Positions 7,127-15,910 of a stretch of 64,000 nt of DNA are shown here, piece by piece. Within the stretch, counting starts at the first letter, position 1. Each line of letters begins with the position of its first letter. The translations under genes were made by a program, and so were the position numbers. The notes under the pieces are model-generated. The model was not told the DNA's origin, made no database searches, and saw only the letters and a list, made by a program, of their open reading frames with translations. Origin of the DNA: Microbacterium testaceum (GTDB taxonomy: Bacteria; Actinomycetota; Actinomycetes; Actinomycetales; Microbacteriaceae); the NCBI RefSeq assembly GCF_020781835.1, contig NZ_JAJGNJ010000011.1, positions 1-64,000 of the forward strand. Reading direction: 5' to 3'.

Positions 7127-9831
7127 GACTTCTTCGCCGGGGCCTTGCGGGCGGTGGTCGTCTTCTTCGCGGCGGTGCGCTTGGGTGCGGGGCCCTTGGC
7201 GCGCTTGTCGGCGATGAGTTCGACGGCCCGCTCGAAGGTGATCTCCATGGCGTTCTCTCCGCGTGGCACGGTGGCGTTGGTCTCGCCGTCGGTGACGTAC
7301 GGGCCGAAGCGGCCGTCCTTCAGTTTGATGGGCTTGCCGCTGACGGGGTCGGCGTCGAACTCCTTCAGGGCGCTCGATGCGCGACGGGCGCCGTACTTGG
7401 GCTCGGCGTACTTGGCGAGGGCCTCTTCGAGCGTGATGTCGAAGATCTGCTGCTCCGAGTCGAGCGATCGCGAGTCGGTGCCCTTCTTCAGGTAGGGGCC
7501 GAACCGGCCGTTCTGTGCGGTGATCTCTTCCCCCGACGTCGGGTCGGCGCCGACCACGCGCGGAAGCGAGAGCAGCTGGAGCGCGGTGTCGAGGTCGATG
7601 GTGTCCACGGACATCGAGCGGAAGAGCGACGCGGTGCGAGGCTTGGGCGCCGCCTCTTTTTTCGCTCCGCGCTTCTTCGGCGCCTCGACGACCTCGCCGG
7701 TGGCCTGGTCGACTTCTTCGGGCTCTTCGGCCTCGACCTCCTGCACGTAGGGGCCGAACCGGCCGTCCTTGACGACGACGAGCTTGCCGTTCTCGGGGTT
7801 CTCTCCGAGCACGCGGTCACCGGCGACGGGGGCGTCGATGAGTTCCTGGGCCTTCTCGGGGGTGAGCTCGTCGGGTGCGAGGTCTTCGGGGATGTTGACG
7901 ATGCGCGGCTTGGCGTCCTCGGGGGCACCGGGCTCGACGACCTCGAGGTAAGGGCCGTATTTGCCGAAGCGGAGGGTCGCGGTGTCGGTGATGCGGGTGG
8001 AGTTGAGCTCGCGCGCGTCGATCTCGCCGAGGTTCTCGACGATGTGGCGCAGACCCACTTGCTTCTCGGAGCCGAAGTAGAAGGCCCTGAGCCACTCGGT
8101 GCGTCGCTGCTCGCCGCGGGCGATGGCATCCAGGTCGTCTTCGAGCGCCGCGGTGAAGTCGTAGTCGACGAGGTCGGCGAAGTGCTGCTCGAGCAACCGC
8201 ACCACGCTGAAGGCGAGCCAGCTGGGCACGAGGGCCTGGCCGCGCTTGGTGACGTAGCCGCGGTCGAGGATCACGCCGATGATGCTGGCGAAGGTGGACG
8301 GACGGCCGATGCCCTTCTCTTCGAGCGCCTTGACGAGGCTGGCCTCGGTGTATCGCGGCTTCGGCGAGGTGCTGTGGCCCTTGGGCTCGACGTCGCTGAT
8401 CGCCAGCTCGTCGCCGACGGCGACGACGGGGAGGGACTGGTCGGCGTCGTCGTCGTTGCGCTTCTCGTCGTTGCCCTCCTCGTACGCCTCGAGGAAGCCC
8501 TTGAAGGTGTAGACGGTGCCCGAAGCGGTGAACTCGGCGTTCTTCTCCCCGGCCTGGACGGCGAGGGTGACCGTGGTGGTCTCGTACTTGGCATCCGACA
8601 TCTGACTGGCGATCGTGCGCTTCCAGATGAGGTCGTACAGCTTCTGCTCGTCGCGGTCGAGCGCGGAGGCGACTGCCGCGGGGGTGCGGAAGTCCTCGCC
8701 GGAGGGGCGGATGGCTTCGTGCGCCTCCTGCGCGTTCTTCGACTTGCTCTTGTAGACGCGGGGGTTGGCCGGCACCGCCTTGTCGCCGTAGAGCGCCACC
8801 GCCTGTGCACGCGCGGCCTTGACGGCCTGCGTCGACAGTGCGGTGGAGTCGGTGCGCATATAGGTGATGTACCCCTTCTCGTACAGACGCTGAGCGACGC
8901 CCATGGCGTGCTTGGCGCTCATCGAGAGCTTGCGCCCCGCCTCCTGCTGCATCGTCGAGGTGGTGAAAGGGGCGCGGGGGCTGCGAGTGCCGGGCTTGGC
9001 CTCGACCTTCGCGACCGTGGCCTTGGCCGCGGCGACGATGTCGGCGGCGAGTGCCCGGGCCTGCGCCTCGTCGAGCACGACGACGGCCTTCTTGAGCTTT
9101 CCGTTGTCGTCGTAGTCGCCCCCGCGAGCGAGCGGGGCGCCGTCCAGACGGTTGAGGCGTGTCGTGAAGGAGGAGCCGGACTTGGATGCCAAGGCCTCGA
9201 CGTCCCAGTACGTGGCCGAGACGAACGCCATGCGCTCGCGTTCGCGCTCGACGACCATGCGGGTGGCGGCGGACTGCACGCGACCGGCGCTCAGAGCGGT
9301 GCCCTCGCGGCCGGAACCGACCTTGCGCCAGAGCACCGGCGAGACGTCCCAGCCGTAGAGACGATCAAGGACGCGACGGGTCTCCTGCGCGTCGACGAGC
9401 GACTCATCGAGGTCGCGCGTGTGGTTGACCGCGTCCTGGATCGCGTCCTTGGTGATCTCGTGGAAGACCATGCGGCGCACGGGGACCTTGGGCTTGAGCA
9501 CCTCGCGCAGGTGCCACGCGATGGCTTCACCTTCGCGGTCACCATCGGTCGCGAGCAGGACTTCGTCGGCGGACTTCAGGGCGCGCTTGAGCTCGGCGAC
9601 CGTCTTGGTCTTGCGGTCGTTGACGACGTAGTACGGGTCGAAGTCGTTCTCGACGTCGATGGAGTACTTTCCGTACGCCGCCTTCTTGTCGGCGGGGATC
9701 TCCTTCTTGGAGGCGAGGTCGCGGATGTGCCCGACGGAGCTGAGCACCTCGTATCCGTCGCCGAGGTATCCCTGAATCGACTTCATCTTCGTCGGGGACT
9801 CGACGATGACGAGCTTCTTGCCGTTTGCCAC
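7123..9831 (-). CDS. topA: DNA topoisomerase I
   Basis: A 902-residue type IA topoisomerase. The Toprim domain has E11 in VIVESPTK and the acidic triad D96/D98/E100 in ATDGDREGEA. The active-site tyrosine is Y324 in YITYMRTDS. The C-terminal half carries several repeats containing 'GRFGPY' (for example around KDGRFGPYV and QNGRFGPYL) and ends in a lysine-rich tail (AAKKTTTARKAPAKKS), as in other actinobacterial enzymes that lack zinc fingers. The GTG at 9831 has an AAAGGA eight bases upstream and places VIVESPTK at the usual position. The open frame continues upstream without a stop into the preceding TadE-like gene (see findings). Confidence 0.95.
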   Translation of the reverse strand: MANGKKLVIVESPTKMKSIQGYLGDGYEVLSSVGHIRDLASKKEIPADKKAAYGKYSIDVENDFDPYYVVNDRKTKTVAELKRALKSADEVLLATDGDREGEAIAWHLREVLKPKVPVRRMVFHEITKDAIQDAVNHTRDLDESLVDAQETRRVLDRLYGWDVSPVLWRKVGSGREGTALSAGRVQSAATRMVVERERERMAFVSATYWDVEALASKSGSSFTTRLNRLDGAPLARGGDYDDNGKLKKAVVVLDEAQARALAADIVAAAKATVAKVEAKPGTRSPRAPFTTSTMQQEAGRKLSMSAKHAMGVAQRLYEKGYITYMRTDSTALSTQAVKAARAQAVALYGDKAVPANPRVYKSKSKNAQEAHEAIRPSGEDFRTPAAVASALDRDEQKLYDLIWKRTIASQMSDAKYETTTVTLAVQAGEKNAEFTASGTVYTFKGFLEAYEEGNDEKRNDDDADQSLPVVAVGDELAISDVEPKGHSTSPKPRYTEASLVKALEEKGIGRPSTFASIIGVILDRGYVTKRGQALVPSWLAFSVVRLLEQHFADLVDYDFTAALEDDLDAIARGEQRRTEWLRAFYFGSEKQVGLRHIVENLGEIDARELNSTRITDTATLRFGKYGPYLEVVEPGAPEDAKPRIVNIPEDLAPDELTPEKAQELIDAPVAGDRVLGENPENGKLVVVKDGRFGPYVQEVEAEEPEEVDQATGEVVEAPKKRGAKKEAAPKPRTASLFRSMSVDTIDLDTALQLLSLPRVVGADPTSGEEITAQNGRFGPYLKKGTDSRSLDSEQQIFDITLEEALAKYAEPKYGARRASSALKEFDADPVSGKPIKLKDGRFGPYVTDGETNATVPRGENAMEITFERAVELIADKRAKGPAPKRTAAKKTTTARKAPAKKS

Positions 9832-10221
9832 TGGGGTCCTTTCTTCGTTGCACACCATACACACGCCTTCCTGGTCGGGATCCGGGAGGTCGTCTGCGGT
9901 CGAGACATCGGGGGGTCCTGCCCGCGAGCGTGCAGCGAACGGAATCCCACCGTACGCGCTGCGGACCGTGACCGTGGCGACGAGGCCGTCGACATCGCAT
10001 TCGTCCAGGTCCACGCCGCCGGCCTCCGCGACCGCCGCGGCCGCTTCGCACGGCACCCCGGGGATCGCGCCGCTGACGGTGTCGGCGGCGGCGAGCGCGG
10101 CGGCATCCGCGATACCGCCGACGCGCTGAGTCTCGGTCATGGCCCCCGCCACCGCGGCGAAGCCGAGCGCCGCGATCATGACCGCAGCCATGACCCCGAC
10201 CGTCGACACGCTGCCCGCCAT
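9832..10221 (-). CDS. Rv3654c-type TadE-like membrane protein lacking its own stop
   Basis: The ATG at 10221 shares its A with the TGA of the TadE gene. The product starts MAGSVSTVGVMAAVMIAALGF, one transmembrane helix, followed by an extracytoplasmic ADAAALAAADTVSG region and a C(E/D)-containing C-terminal part (CEAAAAVAEAGG, DECDVDG). This matches the small Rv3654c-family proteins of actinobacterial Tad loci. Family members normally stop soon after the 'ARAGPP'-like end seen here at SRAGPPDVS. In this sequence there is no stop, and the frame runs straight on into topA. The end given is the last codon before topA's GTG. It may be a real read-through or fusion, or a lost stop or sequence error. 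Confidence 0.6.
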
Positions 10222-10553
10222 CACCCTCCCCCGTCCAGCGCGCACGAGCGCGCGGTGAGGGGTCCGAGTGGCACCGGTCCGGGGATCGGGGCCGAGAGGT
10301 CGACGCACACCAGGGTGTCGTCCCTCCCCACCGAAGCCGTCGCACCGATACCGGCGACGACGGCTCGGGCGCGATCATCGTCGCCTCGGCCGAACAGCCG
10401 CGCCGACTCGGCCGCGGCATGCTGCAGTCGCACCGCCGTCATCCCCGCGGCAAGCGCGCCGAGGCTCAACATCAGCACCAGCACGATCGCGGGCAGCGCG
10501 ATGGCGAACTCGGCCGTGACCGATCCCCGATCGTCGAGGAGCCGGCGTCTCAC
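10221..10553 (-). CDS. TadE-like minor pilin
   Basis: A 110-residue protein with the TadE signature: a short basic N-terminus (MRRRLLDDRGS), then VTAEFAIALPAIVLVLMLSLGAL, where the E in 'TAEFA' is the usual E+5-type pilin residue. An extracytoplasmic remainder contains two cysteines (VCVDLSAP, ARSCAL). The GTG start overlaps the pilin-like gene's stop by four bases. It corresponds to Rv3655c in the mycobacterial locus. TadE proteins are minor pilins of Flp-type pili. Confidence 0.85.
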   Translation of the reverse strand: MRRRLLDDRGSVTAEFAIALPAIVLVLMLSLGALAAGMTAVRLQHAAAESARLFGRGDDDRARAVVAGIGATASVGRDDTLVCVDLSAPIPGPVPLGPLTARSCALDGGG

Positions 10554-10780
10554 TGCACCGTCAAGGCGCGACGGACCAGGTCGGTGAGGATGCCGCGCAC
10601 CTCGTCGGAGCGCATGATGACGACGAGGAGGCCGGCGAAAGCGACAGCAGCCATGGTGGCGATCGCATACTCGGCGGTGGCCGCCCCGCGGTCGTCGAGG
10701 AACAGGGCAGAGGCGCGTCGACGCGTGAGCGTCGGGAAGCTCGGCGACGCGGGCGCACAGCTTGTGATGGGGTGGGACAT
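10550..10780 (-). CDS. Flp/DUF4244-like pilin subunit
   Basis: A 76-residue protein. A short leader precedes DDRGAATAEYAIATMAAVAFAGLLVVIM, a Flp-pilin type hydrophobic helix with the conserved E-Y pair (TAEYA), and a short tail (SDEVRGILTDLVRRALTVQ). This is the DUF4244 family and corresponds to Rv3656c. The ATG is preceded by a purine-rich GAGAGA. It is the probable major subunit of the Tad pilus. The prepilin peptidase is not in the window. Confidence 0.85.
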   Translation of the reverse strand: MSHPITSCAPASPSFPTLTRRRASALFLDDRGAATAEYAIATMAAVAFAGLLVVIMRSDEVRGILTDLVRRALTVQ

Positions 10781-10821
10781 CGGTCTCTCTTTCTCTGTGA
10801 TGGATACGGCGGAAGGAGGGG

Positions 10822-11709
10822 TCATAGGGGGACGATCGTGGACCGCATCACTCCCAGCACGGCCGGCACGACCGCGAGAAGGAGGAAAGCGGGCAGAGTG
10901 CACACGCCGAGCGGAACGAGCAGCCGCGTCGCCAATCGCGCCGCGCTCTCGCGGCCACGGGTGCGGGCGCGCTGACGAGCGAGCCACGCCTCACCGCGGA
11001 GAAGTTCGGCCGCGGGCGCTCCCGTCCGCACGGAGAGGTCCAGAGCGTCGGCGACGCCGGGCGACGGCTGCACGGTGACGCCACAGCCCTCGGTCGCCAC
11101 GAGCGCGCGTGCCCGCTCGATCGACGCCCCCGATGACAGAGCGACCGCGAGGAGCTCGGCATCCCATCCGGGAATTCCGTCTCCGGGCTGCGCCCCACGC
11201 GCCAAACGGCGCGTCCAGAGACGCGACGCTCCCACAAGCAGCAACCCCGCGATCAGTGCACAACCGCCCAACGGTTCGCTGAGGATCGAGACCGGATCGA
11301 GTCCGACGAGGATGCCGAACGGGAGACCGAGCAGCGGGAGCCAGCTCAGAAGCCGAGCGGTGGCAAGGGGTTCGGCCAGTGCCACCGACACGTCGGCGCG
11401 GACCTCCGCGGCATCACGCAGAGCGCCGACGGCGGACCGGAGGGTGTCGGCGAGCGGAGCACCGACGGCAACAGCGACCGACCACACGGCGGCGATGTCG
11501 GGCCATGAACCGCCCCCACCGCGAAGCACGGCCGCGACGTCGCCGCCGTTCTGTGCGGCGAGCGCCGTATTCACGAGCAGCGGATCCCGGCCCCGTGCGA
11601 GGTGTCGCCACGCCGCCGACGGGGTCACACCCGCCGCGAGGAGGACGGCGAGGCGCATCACGGCTTCGATCGTCGGTATGTCGGAAGCGTCCGGGGATCG
11701 CGTCCTCAT
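10822..11709 (-). CDS. Type II secretion system F (TadB/TadC-like) membrane protein
   Basis: A 295-residue inner-membrane platform protein. A cytoplasmic T2SF-like segment (LADTLRSAVGALRDAAEVRADV, RALVATEGC, ALDLSVRTGAPAAELL) alternates with hydrophobic helices at about residues 105-125, 130-150 and 270-292. Most Tad loci encode two such proteins, TadB and TadC. Only one is visible here, and its length is close to a single gene. The start overlaps the tadA stop (ATGA). It should anchor the TadA ATPase for pilus extension. Confidence 0.82.
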   Translation of the reverse strand: MRTRSPDASDIPTIEAVMRLAVLLAAGVTPSAAWRHLARGRDPLLVNTALAAQNGGDVAAVLRGGGGSWPDIAAVWSVAVAVGAPLADTLRSAVGALRDAAEVRADVSVALAEPLATARLLSWLPLLGLPFGILVGLDPVSILSEPLGGCALIAGLLLVGASRLWTRRLARGAQPGDGIPGWDAELLAVALSSGASIERARALVATEGCGVTVQPSPGVADALDLSVRTGAPAAELLRGEAWLARQRARTRGRESAARLATRLLVPLGVCTLPAFLLLAVVPAVLGVMRSTIVPL

Positions 11710-12719
11710 CCGAGGAGCTCCTCGTCGATCGCGAGCCGATCGCCACGCAGCACCGGCCGACCGATGCCGACGACCCGCCGCCGACCACCCCTCCGTTCGA
11801 CATGCACGATGGCGTGCACGGCGCTGACCGCCTGGCGCGCCAGCGCGGTGGCATCCATGCCCGCCAACGCTCCGAGCGCTTCCAGCCGGGCCGTCACCTC
11901 GCTGAGCCCGCGGGCATGCAGCGTTCCCGCGCCGCCGTCGTGGCCCGTGTTCAGCGCGAGGAGCAACTCGCGGATCTCTGCGCCACGGCACTCTCCCACG
12001 ACCAGGCGGTCGGGTCGCATCCGCAAGGCCTCGCGCACGAGACGCGCCAACTCGATCCCGCCGGCGCCCTCGAGGTTGGCCTGACGAGCCTCGAGGGCGA
12101 CGTGGTGCGGGTGACGCGGGTGCAACTCGGCCACCTCCTCGATGGTCACGATCCGCTCGGCATCGGGGACCGCGGACAGCAGGGCGGACAGCAGTGTCGT
12201 CTTCCCCGCACCCGTCGCACCGGTGATGAGGAGGTTGGCGCGTTGACCGACGAGCGTGTCGAGCCGGTGTCGAACCACCCCCGGAAACATCCCCGCTCGG
12301 TGTAGCCCGTCGAGGTCGGGCGCGTCCCACCGCGGCACGCGGATCGAGATGGCTGTTCCGCGGGTGGCGACGGGGGCGAGGACCGCGTGCACCCGCGTGC
12401 CCCGCTCGAGTCGCACGTCGACACACGGGGACGCATCATCGAGGTGGCGTCCACCGAGAGCGATCAACCGTACCGCCAGGCGACGTACCTCCCCCTCGCT
12501 CGCGCGCCACGAGGGCACCCGCTCGGCACCGTCGCCTCGGTCGACGAAGAGGCCGTCCTCTCCGTTGACGAAGACATCGCTCACGGCGGGATCGTCGAGG
12601 AAGGGGCGGAGGAACGCGAGGGCGGGGTCAGCCCATGCGGCAGACGTATCGGAGGACGACGGACGCGCTGAAGAGGCCGTGCCGGGAACGAGAAGCAGAC
12701 GGGGGGATGTCACGTCCAC
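11706..12719 (-). CDS. tadA: TadA-type secretion ATPase
   Basis: A CpaF/TadA family ATPase of about 337 residues. The N-terminal domain contains VSDVFVNGEDGLFVDRG. Walker A is GATGAGKTT with K173, VTIEEVAELH is the Asp-box-like region, RPDRLVVGECRG is Walker B, and HDGGAGTLHARG is the His box. The start is uncertain: a GTG at 12719 gives the usual length of Rv3659c-type proteins but has no clear ribosome binding site, and the frame is open further upstream. It powers the Tad pilus encoded downstream. Confidence 0.88.
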   Translation of the reverse strand: MDVTSPRLLLVPGTASSARPSSSDTSAAWADPALAFLRPFLDDPAVSDVFVNGEDGLFVDRGDGAERVPSWRASEGEVRRLAVRLIALGGRHLDDASPCVDVRLERGTRVHAVLAPVATRGTAISIRVPRWDAPDLDGLHRAGMFPGVVRHRLDTLVGQRANLLITGATGAGKTTLLSALLSAVPDAERIVTIEEVAELHPRHPHHVALEARQANLEGAGGIELARLVREALRMRPDRLVVGECRGAEIRELLLALNTGHDGGAGTLHARGLSEVTARLEALGALAGMDATALARQAVSAVHAIVHVERRGGRRRVVGIGRPVLRGDRLAIDEELLG

Positions 12720-13114
12720 GACGGTACGAAGACGGCCCGCATCATCGCGGGGCTCGAAGACCGATCGGTGGAGGATTCTGCTGATCCGCGACCTGGGGAG
12801 AACCGGCGCCGCAGCCGCCGCTCGAAGAAAGAGGGGGCGGCATCCCGTCAATGGGGGGCGAGGGATGCCGCCACGCGCCGGGGAAAAATTGGGGGGCTCC
12901 CCCCGACGCGCTGCCGGAAACGAAGTTCGGGCAAAGCCCAGCGTACGCATGCACGCGGCCACCGCCAACTCTCGTCACGGGATAAGCGAGCGATATATCA
13001 GGTGGGTCGCGGGGCGCCGATGCCAACTATCGGAGGTAACCGCCCCTTGCGGGTGAGGGATAACGTGACCGTGGCGCGAGGACGCGCCGTGCCTCGACCG
13101 CGAAGGAGCGCCAG
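12720..13114. other. 395-bp divergent region between tadA and acs
   Basis: No convincing gene is present. It holds several dyads. One is a perfect 11-bp inverted repeat GGCGGCATCCC (12836-12846) / GGGATGCCGCC (12862-12872), which in the tadA direction is followed by a pyrimidine-rich CCTCTTTCTTC and may be a leader hairpin. The others are a GGGGGG-CT-CCCCCC dyad near 12891-12904 and a CCGAT/ATCGG dyad near 13019-13035. Promoters for both genes must lie here, but I could not place -35/-10 boxes with confidence. Confidence 0.55.
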
Positions 13115-15082
13115 ATGAGCAGCCAGATCGATCATCTCCTCACCGAGACCCGCCGTTTCGCCCCGTCGGCGGAGTTCACCGCGAACGCCGTCGCCGACGC
13201 GAGCCTGTACGAGCGCGCAGCCGCCGACCGCGAGGGCTTCTGGGCCGACCAGGCGCGTGAACTGCACTGGCACACACCCTTCACGACGGTGCTCGATTGG
13301 TCGAACCCGCCGTTCGCCGAATGGTTCGCCGACGGCGAGCTCAATGTCGCCTACAACTGCCTCGACCGTCACGTCGAGGCCGGCAACGGCGACCGCATCG
13401 CCCTGCGCTGGGAGGGTGAGCCCGGCGATCGCCGCAACGTGACGTACGCCGAGCTCACCGACGAGGTCAAGCGCCTCTCCAACGTGCTGATCGGCCTCGG
13501 GATCGAGCGCGGCGACCGGGTCGCGATCTACCTGCCGATGATCCCCGAGGCCATCGCCTCCATGCTCGCCGTCGCCCGCATCGGCGCCATCCACTCCGTC
13601 GTCTTCGGCGGCTTCTCGGCCGACAGCCTCCGCGCCCGGATCGACGACGCCGGCGCCAAGCTCGTCATCACCGCCGACGGTGGCTGGCGCAAGGGCAAGG
13701 TCTCTCCCCTCAAGCCGGCGGTCGATCAAGCGCTCTCCGACCGCAACGGGTCCGGCATCCAGGAGACCGTCGAACACGTGCTCGTCGTCAAGCGCGGCGA
13801 GAACGACATCGAGTGGACCGACGACCGGGACATCTGGTGGCACGACGTCGTGCCGCAGGCCTCGAGCGACCACGAGGCGGAAGCCTTCCCGGCGGAGAAC
13901 CCGCTGTTCATCCTCTACACCTCGGGCACCACCGGGAAGCCGAAGGGCATCCTGCACACCTCGGGCGGGTACCTGACCCAGGCCGCCTTCACCAACCGCG
14001 TCGTTCACGACGTGCACCCCGAGACCGACGTGTACTGGTGCACCGCCGACATCGGCTGGATCACCGGCCACACCTACGTCGCCTACGGCCCTCTCGCCAA
14101 CGGCGCGACGCAGCTGCTCTTCGAGGGCACGCCCGACACCCCCCACCCCGGCCGCTGGTGGGAGCTCATCCAGAACCATGGCGTCACGATCTTCTACACC
14201 GCGCCCACCGCCATCCGCTCGTTCATGAAGATCGGTCGCGATGTGCCGCAGAGCTTCGACCTGTCGTCGCTCCGCCTGCTCGGGTCGGTGGGCGAGCCCA
14301 TCAACCCCGAAGCGTGGGTCTGGTACCGCGACATCATCGGCGGCGACCACGCACCGATCGTCGACACGTGGTGGCAGACCGAGACGGGCGCGATCATGAT
14401 CTCGGCCCTGCCCGGCGTCACCGAGACAAAGCCGGGTGCAGCGCAGGTGCCGCTGCCGGGTATATCGGTCGACGTCGTCGACGACGCCGGTGAGCACGTC
14501 GGTCACGGCAACGGCGGACTGCTCGTCATCACCGAGCCGTGGCCGTCGATGCTGCGCGGCATCTGGGGCGACCCCGACCGCTTCGTCGAGACGTACTGGG
14601 AGAAGTTCTCGGACAAGGGCTACTACTTCGCCGGCGACGGCGCCCGCCTCGACGACGACGGAGACGTGTGGCTGCTCGGCCGGGTCGACGACGTCATGAA
14701 CGTCTCCGGCCACCGCCTCTCGACCGCCGAGATCGAGTCGGCGCTGGTGGGCCACGAGGGCGTCGCCGAAGCCGCAGTCGTCGGGGCGTCCGACGAGACC
14801 ACCGGCCAGGCGGTCGTCGCGTTCGTCATCATCAAGAGCCGCTACATGAAGAAGAACGGCGTCGACGGACTCGGTGACGTGCTGCGCAAGTGGGTCGGCG
14901 AGCAGATCGGCCCCATCGCCCGTCCGCGCGACGTGTACATCGTGGGCGAGCTGCCAAAGACCCGGTCCGGCAAGATCATGCGGCGTCTGCTCCGCGACGT
15001 CGCCGAGGGCCGCGAGGTCGGCGACACCACGACGCTCGCCGACACGGCGGTCATGAGCGTCATCAGCGCCCAGGTGAAGTGA
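13115..15082 (+). CDS. acs: Acetyl-CoA synthetase (AMP-forming)
   Basis: A 655-residue adenylate-forming enzyme that makes acetyl-CoA (possibly also propionyl-CoA) from the free acid, ATP and CoA. It has the P-loop-like YTSGTTGKPKG, the core WWQTETG motif, the YFAGDGARLDDDG hinge and K620 in the C-terminal motif KTRSGKIMRR, the lysine that Pat/CobB systems acetylate. Length matches Acs exactly. AAGGAG sits seven bases upstream of the ATG. It lies directly upstream of the methylcitrate genes but has its own terminator, so it is linked by function more than by transcript. Confidence 0.96.
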   Translation: MSSQIDHLLTETRRFAPSAEFTANAVADASLYERAAADREGFWADQARELHWHTPFTTVLDWSNPPFAEWFADGELNVAYNCLDRHVEAGNGDRIALRWEGEPGDRRNVTYAELTDEVKRLSNVLIGLGIERGDRVAIYLPMIPEAIASMLAVARIGAIHSVVFGGFSADSLRARIDDAGAKLVITADGGWRKGKVSPLKPAVDQALSDRNGSGIQETVEHVLVVKRGENDIEWTDDRDIWWHDVVPQASSDHEAEAFPAENPLFILYTSGTTGKPKGILHTSGGYLTQAAFTNRVVHDVHPETDVYWCTADIGWITGHTYVAYGPLANGATQLLFEGTPDTPHPGRWWELIQNHGVTIFYTAPTAIRSFMKIGRDVPQSFDLSSLRLLGSVGEPINPEAWVWYRDIIGGDHAPIVDTWWQTETGAIMISALPGVTETKPGAAQVPLPGISVDVVDDAGEHVGHGNGGLLVITEPWPSMLRGIWGDPDRFVETYWEKFSDKGYYFAGDGARLDDDGDVWLLGRVDDVMNVSGHRLSTAEIESALVGHEGVAEAAVVGASDETTGQAVVAFVIIKSRYMKKNGVDGLGDVLRKWVGEQIGPIARPRDVYIVGELPKTRSGKIMRRLLRDVAEGREVGDTTTLADTAVMSVISAQVK

Positions 15083-15089
15083 GGCACTC

Positions 15090-15125
15090 GCGTCGCGGGT
15101 GCCGGGGATCCGGCATCCGCGACGC
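15090..15125 (+). terminator. Terminator after acs
   Basis: A long GC-rich hairpin: GCGTCGCGGGTGCCGG pairs with CCGGCATCCGCGACGC (one mismatch) around a GGAT-type loop, followed by GTTCCTCATT. It lies eight bases after the acs stop. Confidence 0.75.
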
Positions 15126-15156
15126 GTTCCTCATTCGACGTGCCCCGAACGCTGCC

Positions 15157-15218
15157 GTGTATACGAAAAGCGCATACGAAGAGCCCCAATGCGTCCGCGG
15201 AACGGCGTGTGTATACAC
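15157..15218. promoter_or_regulatory. GntR/FCD operators upstream of the prp regulator
   Basis: Two GTATAC-centred sites: GTGTATACG at 15157-15165 and the perfect palindrome GTGTATACAC at 15209-15218. GTATAC cores are typical of FCD-subfamily GntR operators. The second site ends 29 bp before the gntR ATG and overlaps where the transcript should begin, which suggests autoregulation and control of the whole prp operon. No motif search was run. Confidence 0.6.
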
Positions 15219-15247
15219 TAAGGAGACCAACGGCGAGGAGGGATGCG

Positions 15248-15910
15248 ATGCGCGCCAGCGACCGGGCCTACTCCGCGCTCCTCGAAGAGATCCAGACCGG
15301 TGCCCTCGCGCCCGGCACCGTGCTCGGTGAGGTCGAGCAGTCCGCCCGCCTGGGCGTGAGCCGCACTCCCCTGCGCGCGGCCCTCGCCCGCCTCACCGCA
15401 GACGGGCTCGTCGCCCAGACGTCGCCGCGGGTCACCGTCGTCACCCACGTCGACGGAGATGACATCCGCGCGCTCTTCGTCGTGCGGCGCGCGCTCGAGG
15501 AGACCGCCGCGCGGCTCGCCGCCGCATCCCCCCGCGCGGCGCGCTTCGCCGCCCTGGTCCAGGCGTTCGACGCCGCACGCCTCGACGGAGAAGCCGCCCG
15601 CGACGCCTACTACCGCCTCATCGCCGAGTTCGACGCAGCCCTCGACGCCGCCGCCGCGAACGAGTACCTCACCTCGGCGCTGCGCACCGTCCGCACCCAC
15701 CTCGTGCGCGTCCGCCGGCTCGCCCGCTACCAGCCCGAGCGGCTCGCCGCCTCGGTGTCGGAGCACCGGCTGATCGCCGCCGCGATCGCTGCCGGCGACG
15801 GCGACCTCGCCGCCCACGCGACCCACGTGCACCTGCACAACGCCCTGACGAGCATCCTCGAGTCCCTCGATGACGCCGCGCCCTCGCCCGACCGAAAGGC
15901 CCTCGCATGA
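15248..15910 (+). CDS. GntR-family (FCD) regulator of the methylcitrate operon
   Basis: A 220-residue protein. The winged HTH covers about residues 5-70 ([42 protein letters not shown]), followed by an FCD-type helical ligand-binding domain (about 75-205) with [12 protein letters not shown] and [11 protein letters not shown] carrying candidate metal/ligand histidines. GAGGAGG lies seven bases before the ATG. It overlaps prpD (ATGA), so it is the first gene of the prpD-prpB-prpC operon and the likely local sensor of a methylcitrate-cycle intermediate. The ligand is inferred. Confidence 0.85.
   Translation: MRASDRAYSALLEEIQTGALAPGTVLGEVEQSARLGVSRTPLRAALARLTADGLVAQTSPRVTVVTHVDGDDIRALFVVRRALEETAARLAAASPRAARFAALVQAFDAARLDGEAARDAYYRLIAEFDAALDAAAANEYLTSALRTVRTHLVRVRRLARYQPERLAASVSEHRLIAAAIAAGDGDLAAHATHVHLHNALTSILESLDDAAPSPDRKALA

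Noticed and set aside
8044..10587. 847-codon plus-strand open frame opposite topA
   Set aside because: No motifs; the minus strand carries an unambiguous topoisomerase I and Tad genes with correct codon bias.
12880..13100. Riboswitch (c-di-GMP or c-di-AMP type) in the acs leader, suggested by GGGCAAAGCCC
   Set aside because: The flanking conserved segments of those classes are missing; only local GC dyads are present.
12998..14755. Minus-strand open frame opposite acs
   Set aside because: Antisense shadow of a fully conserved acetyl-CoA synthetase.
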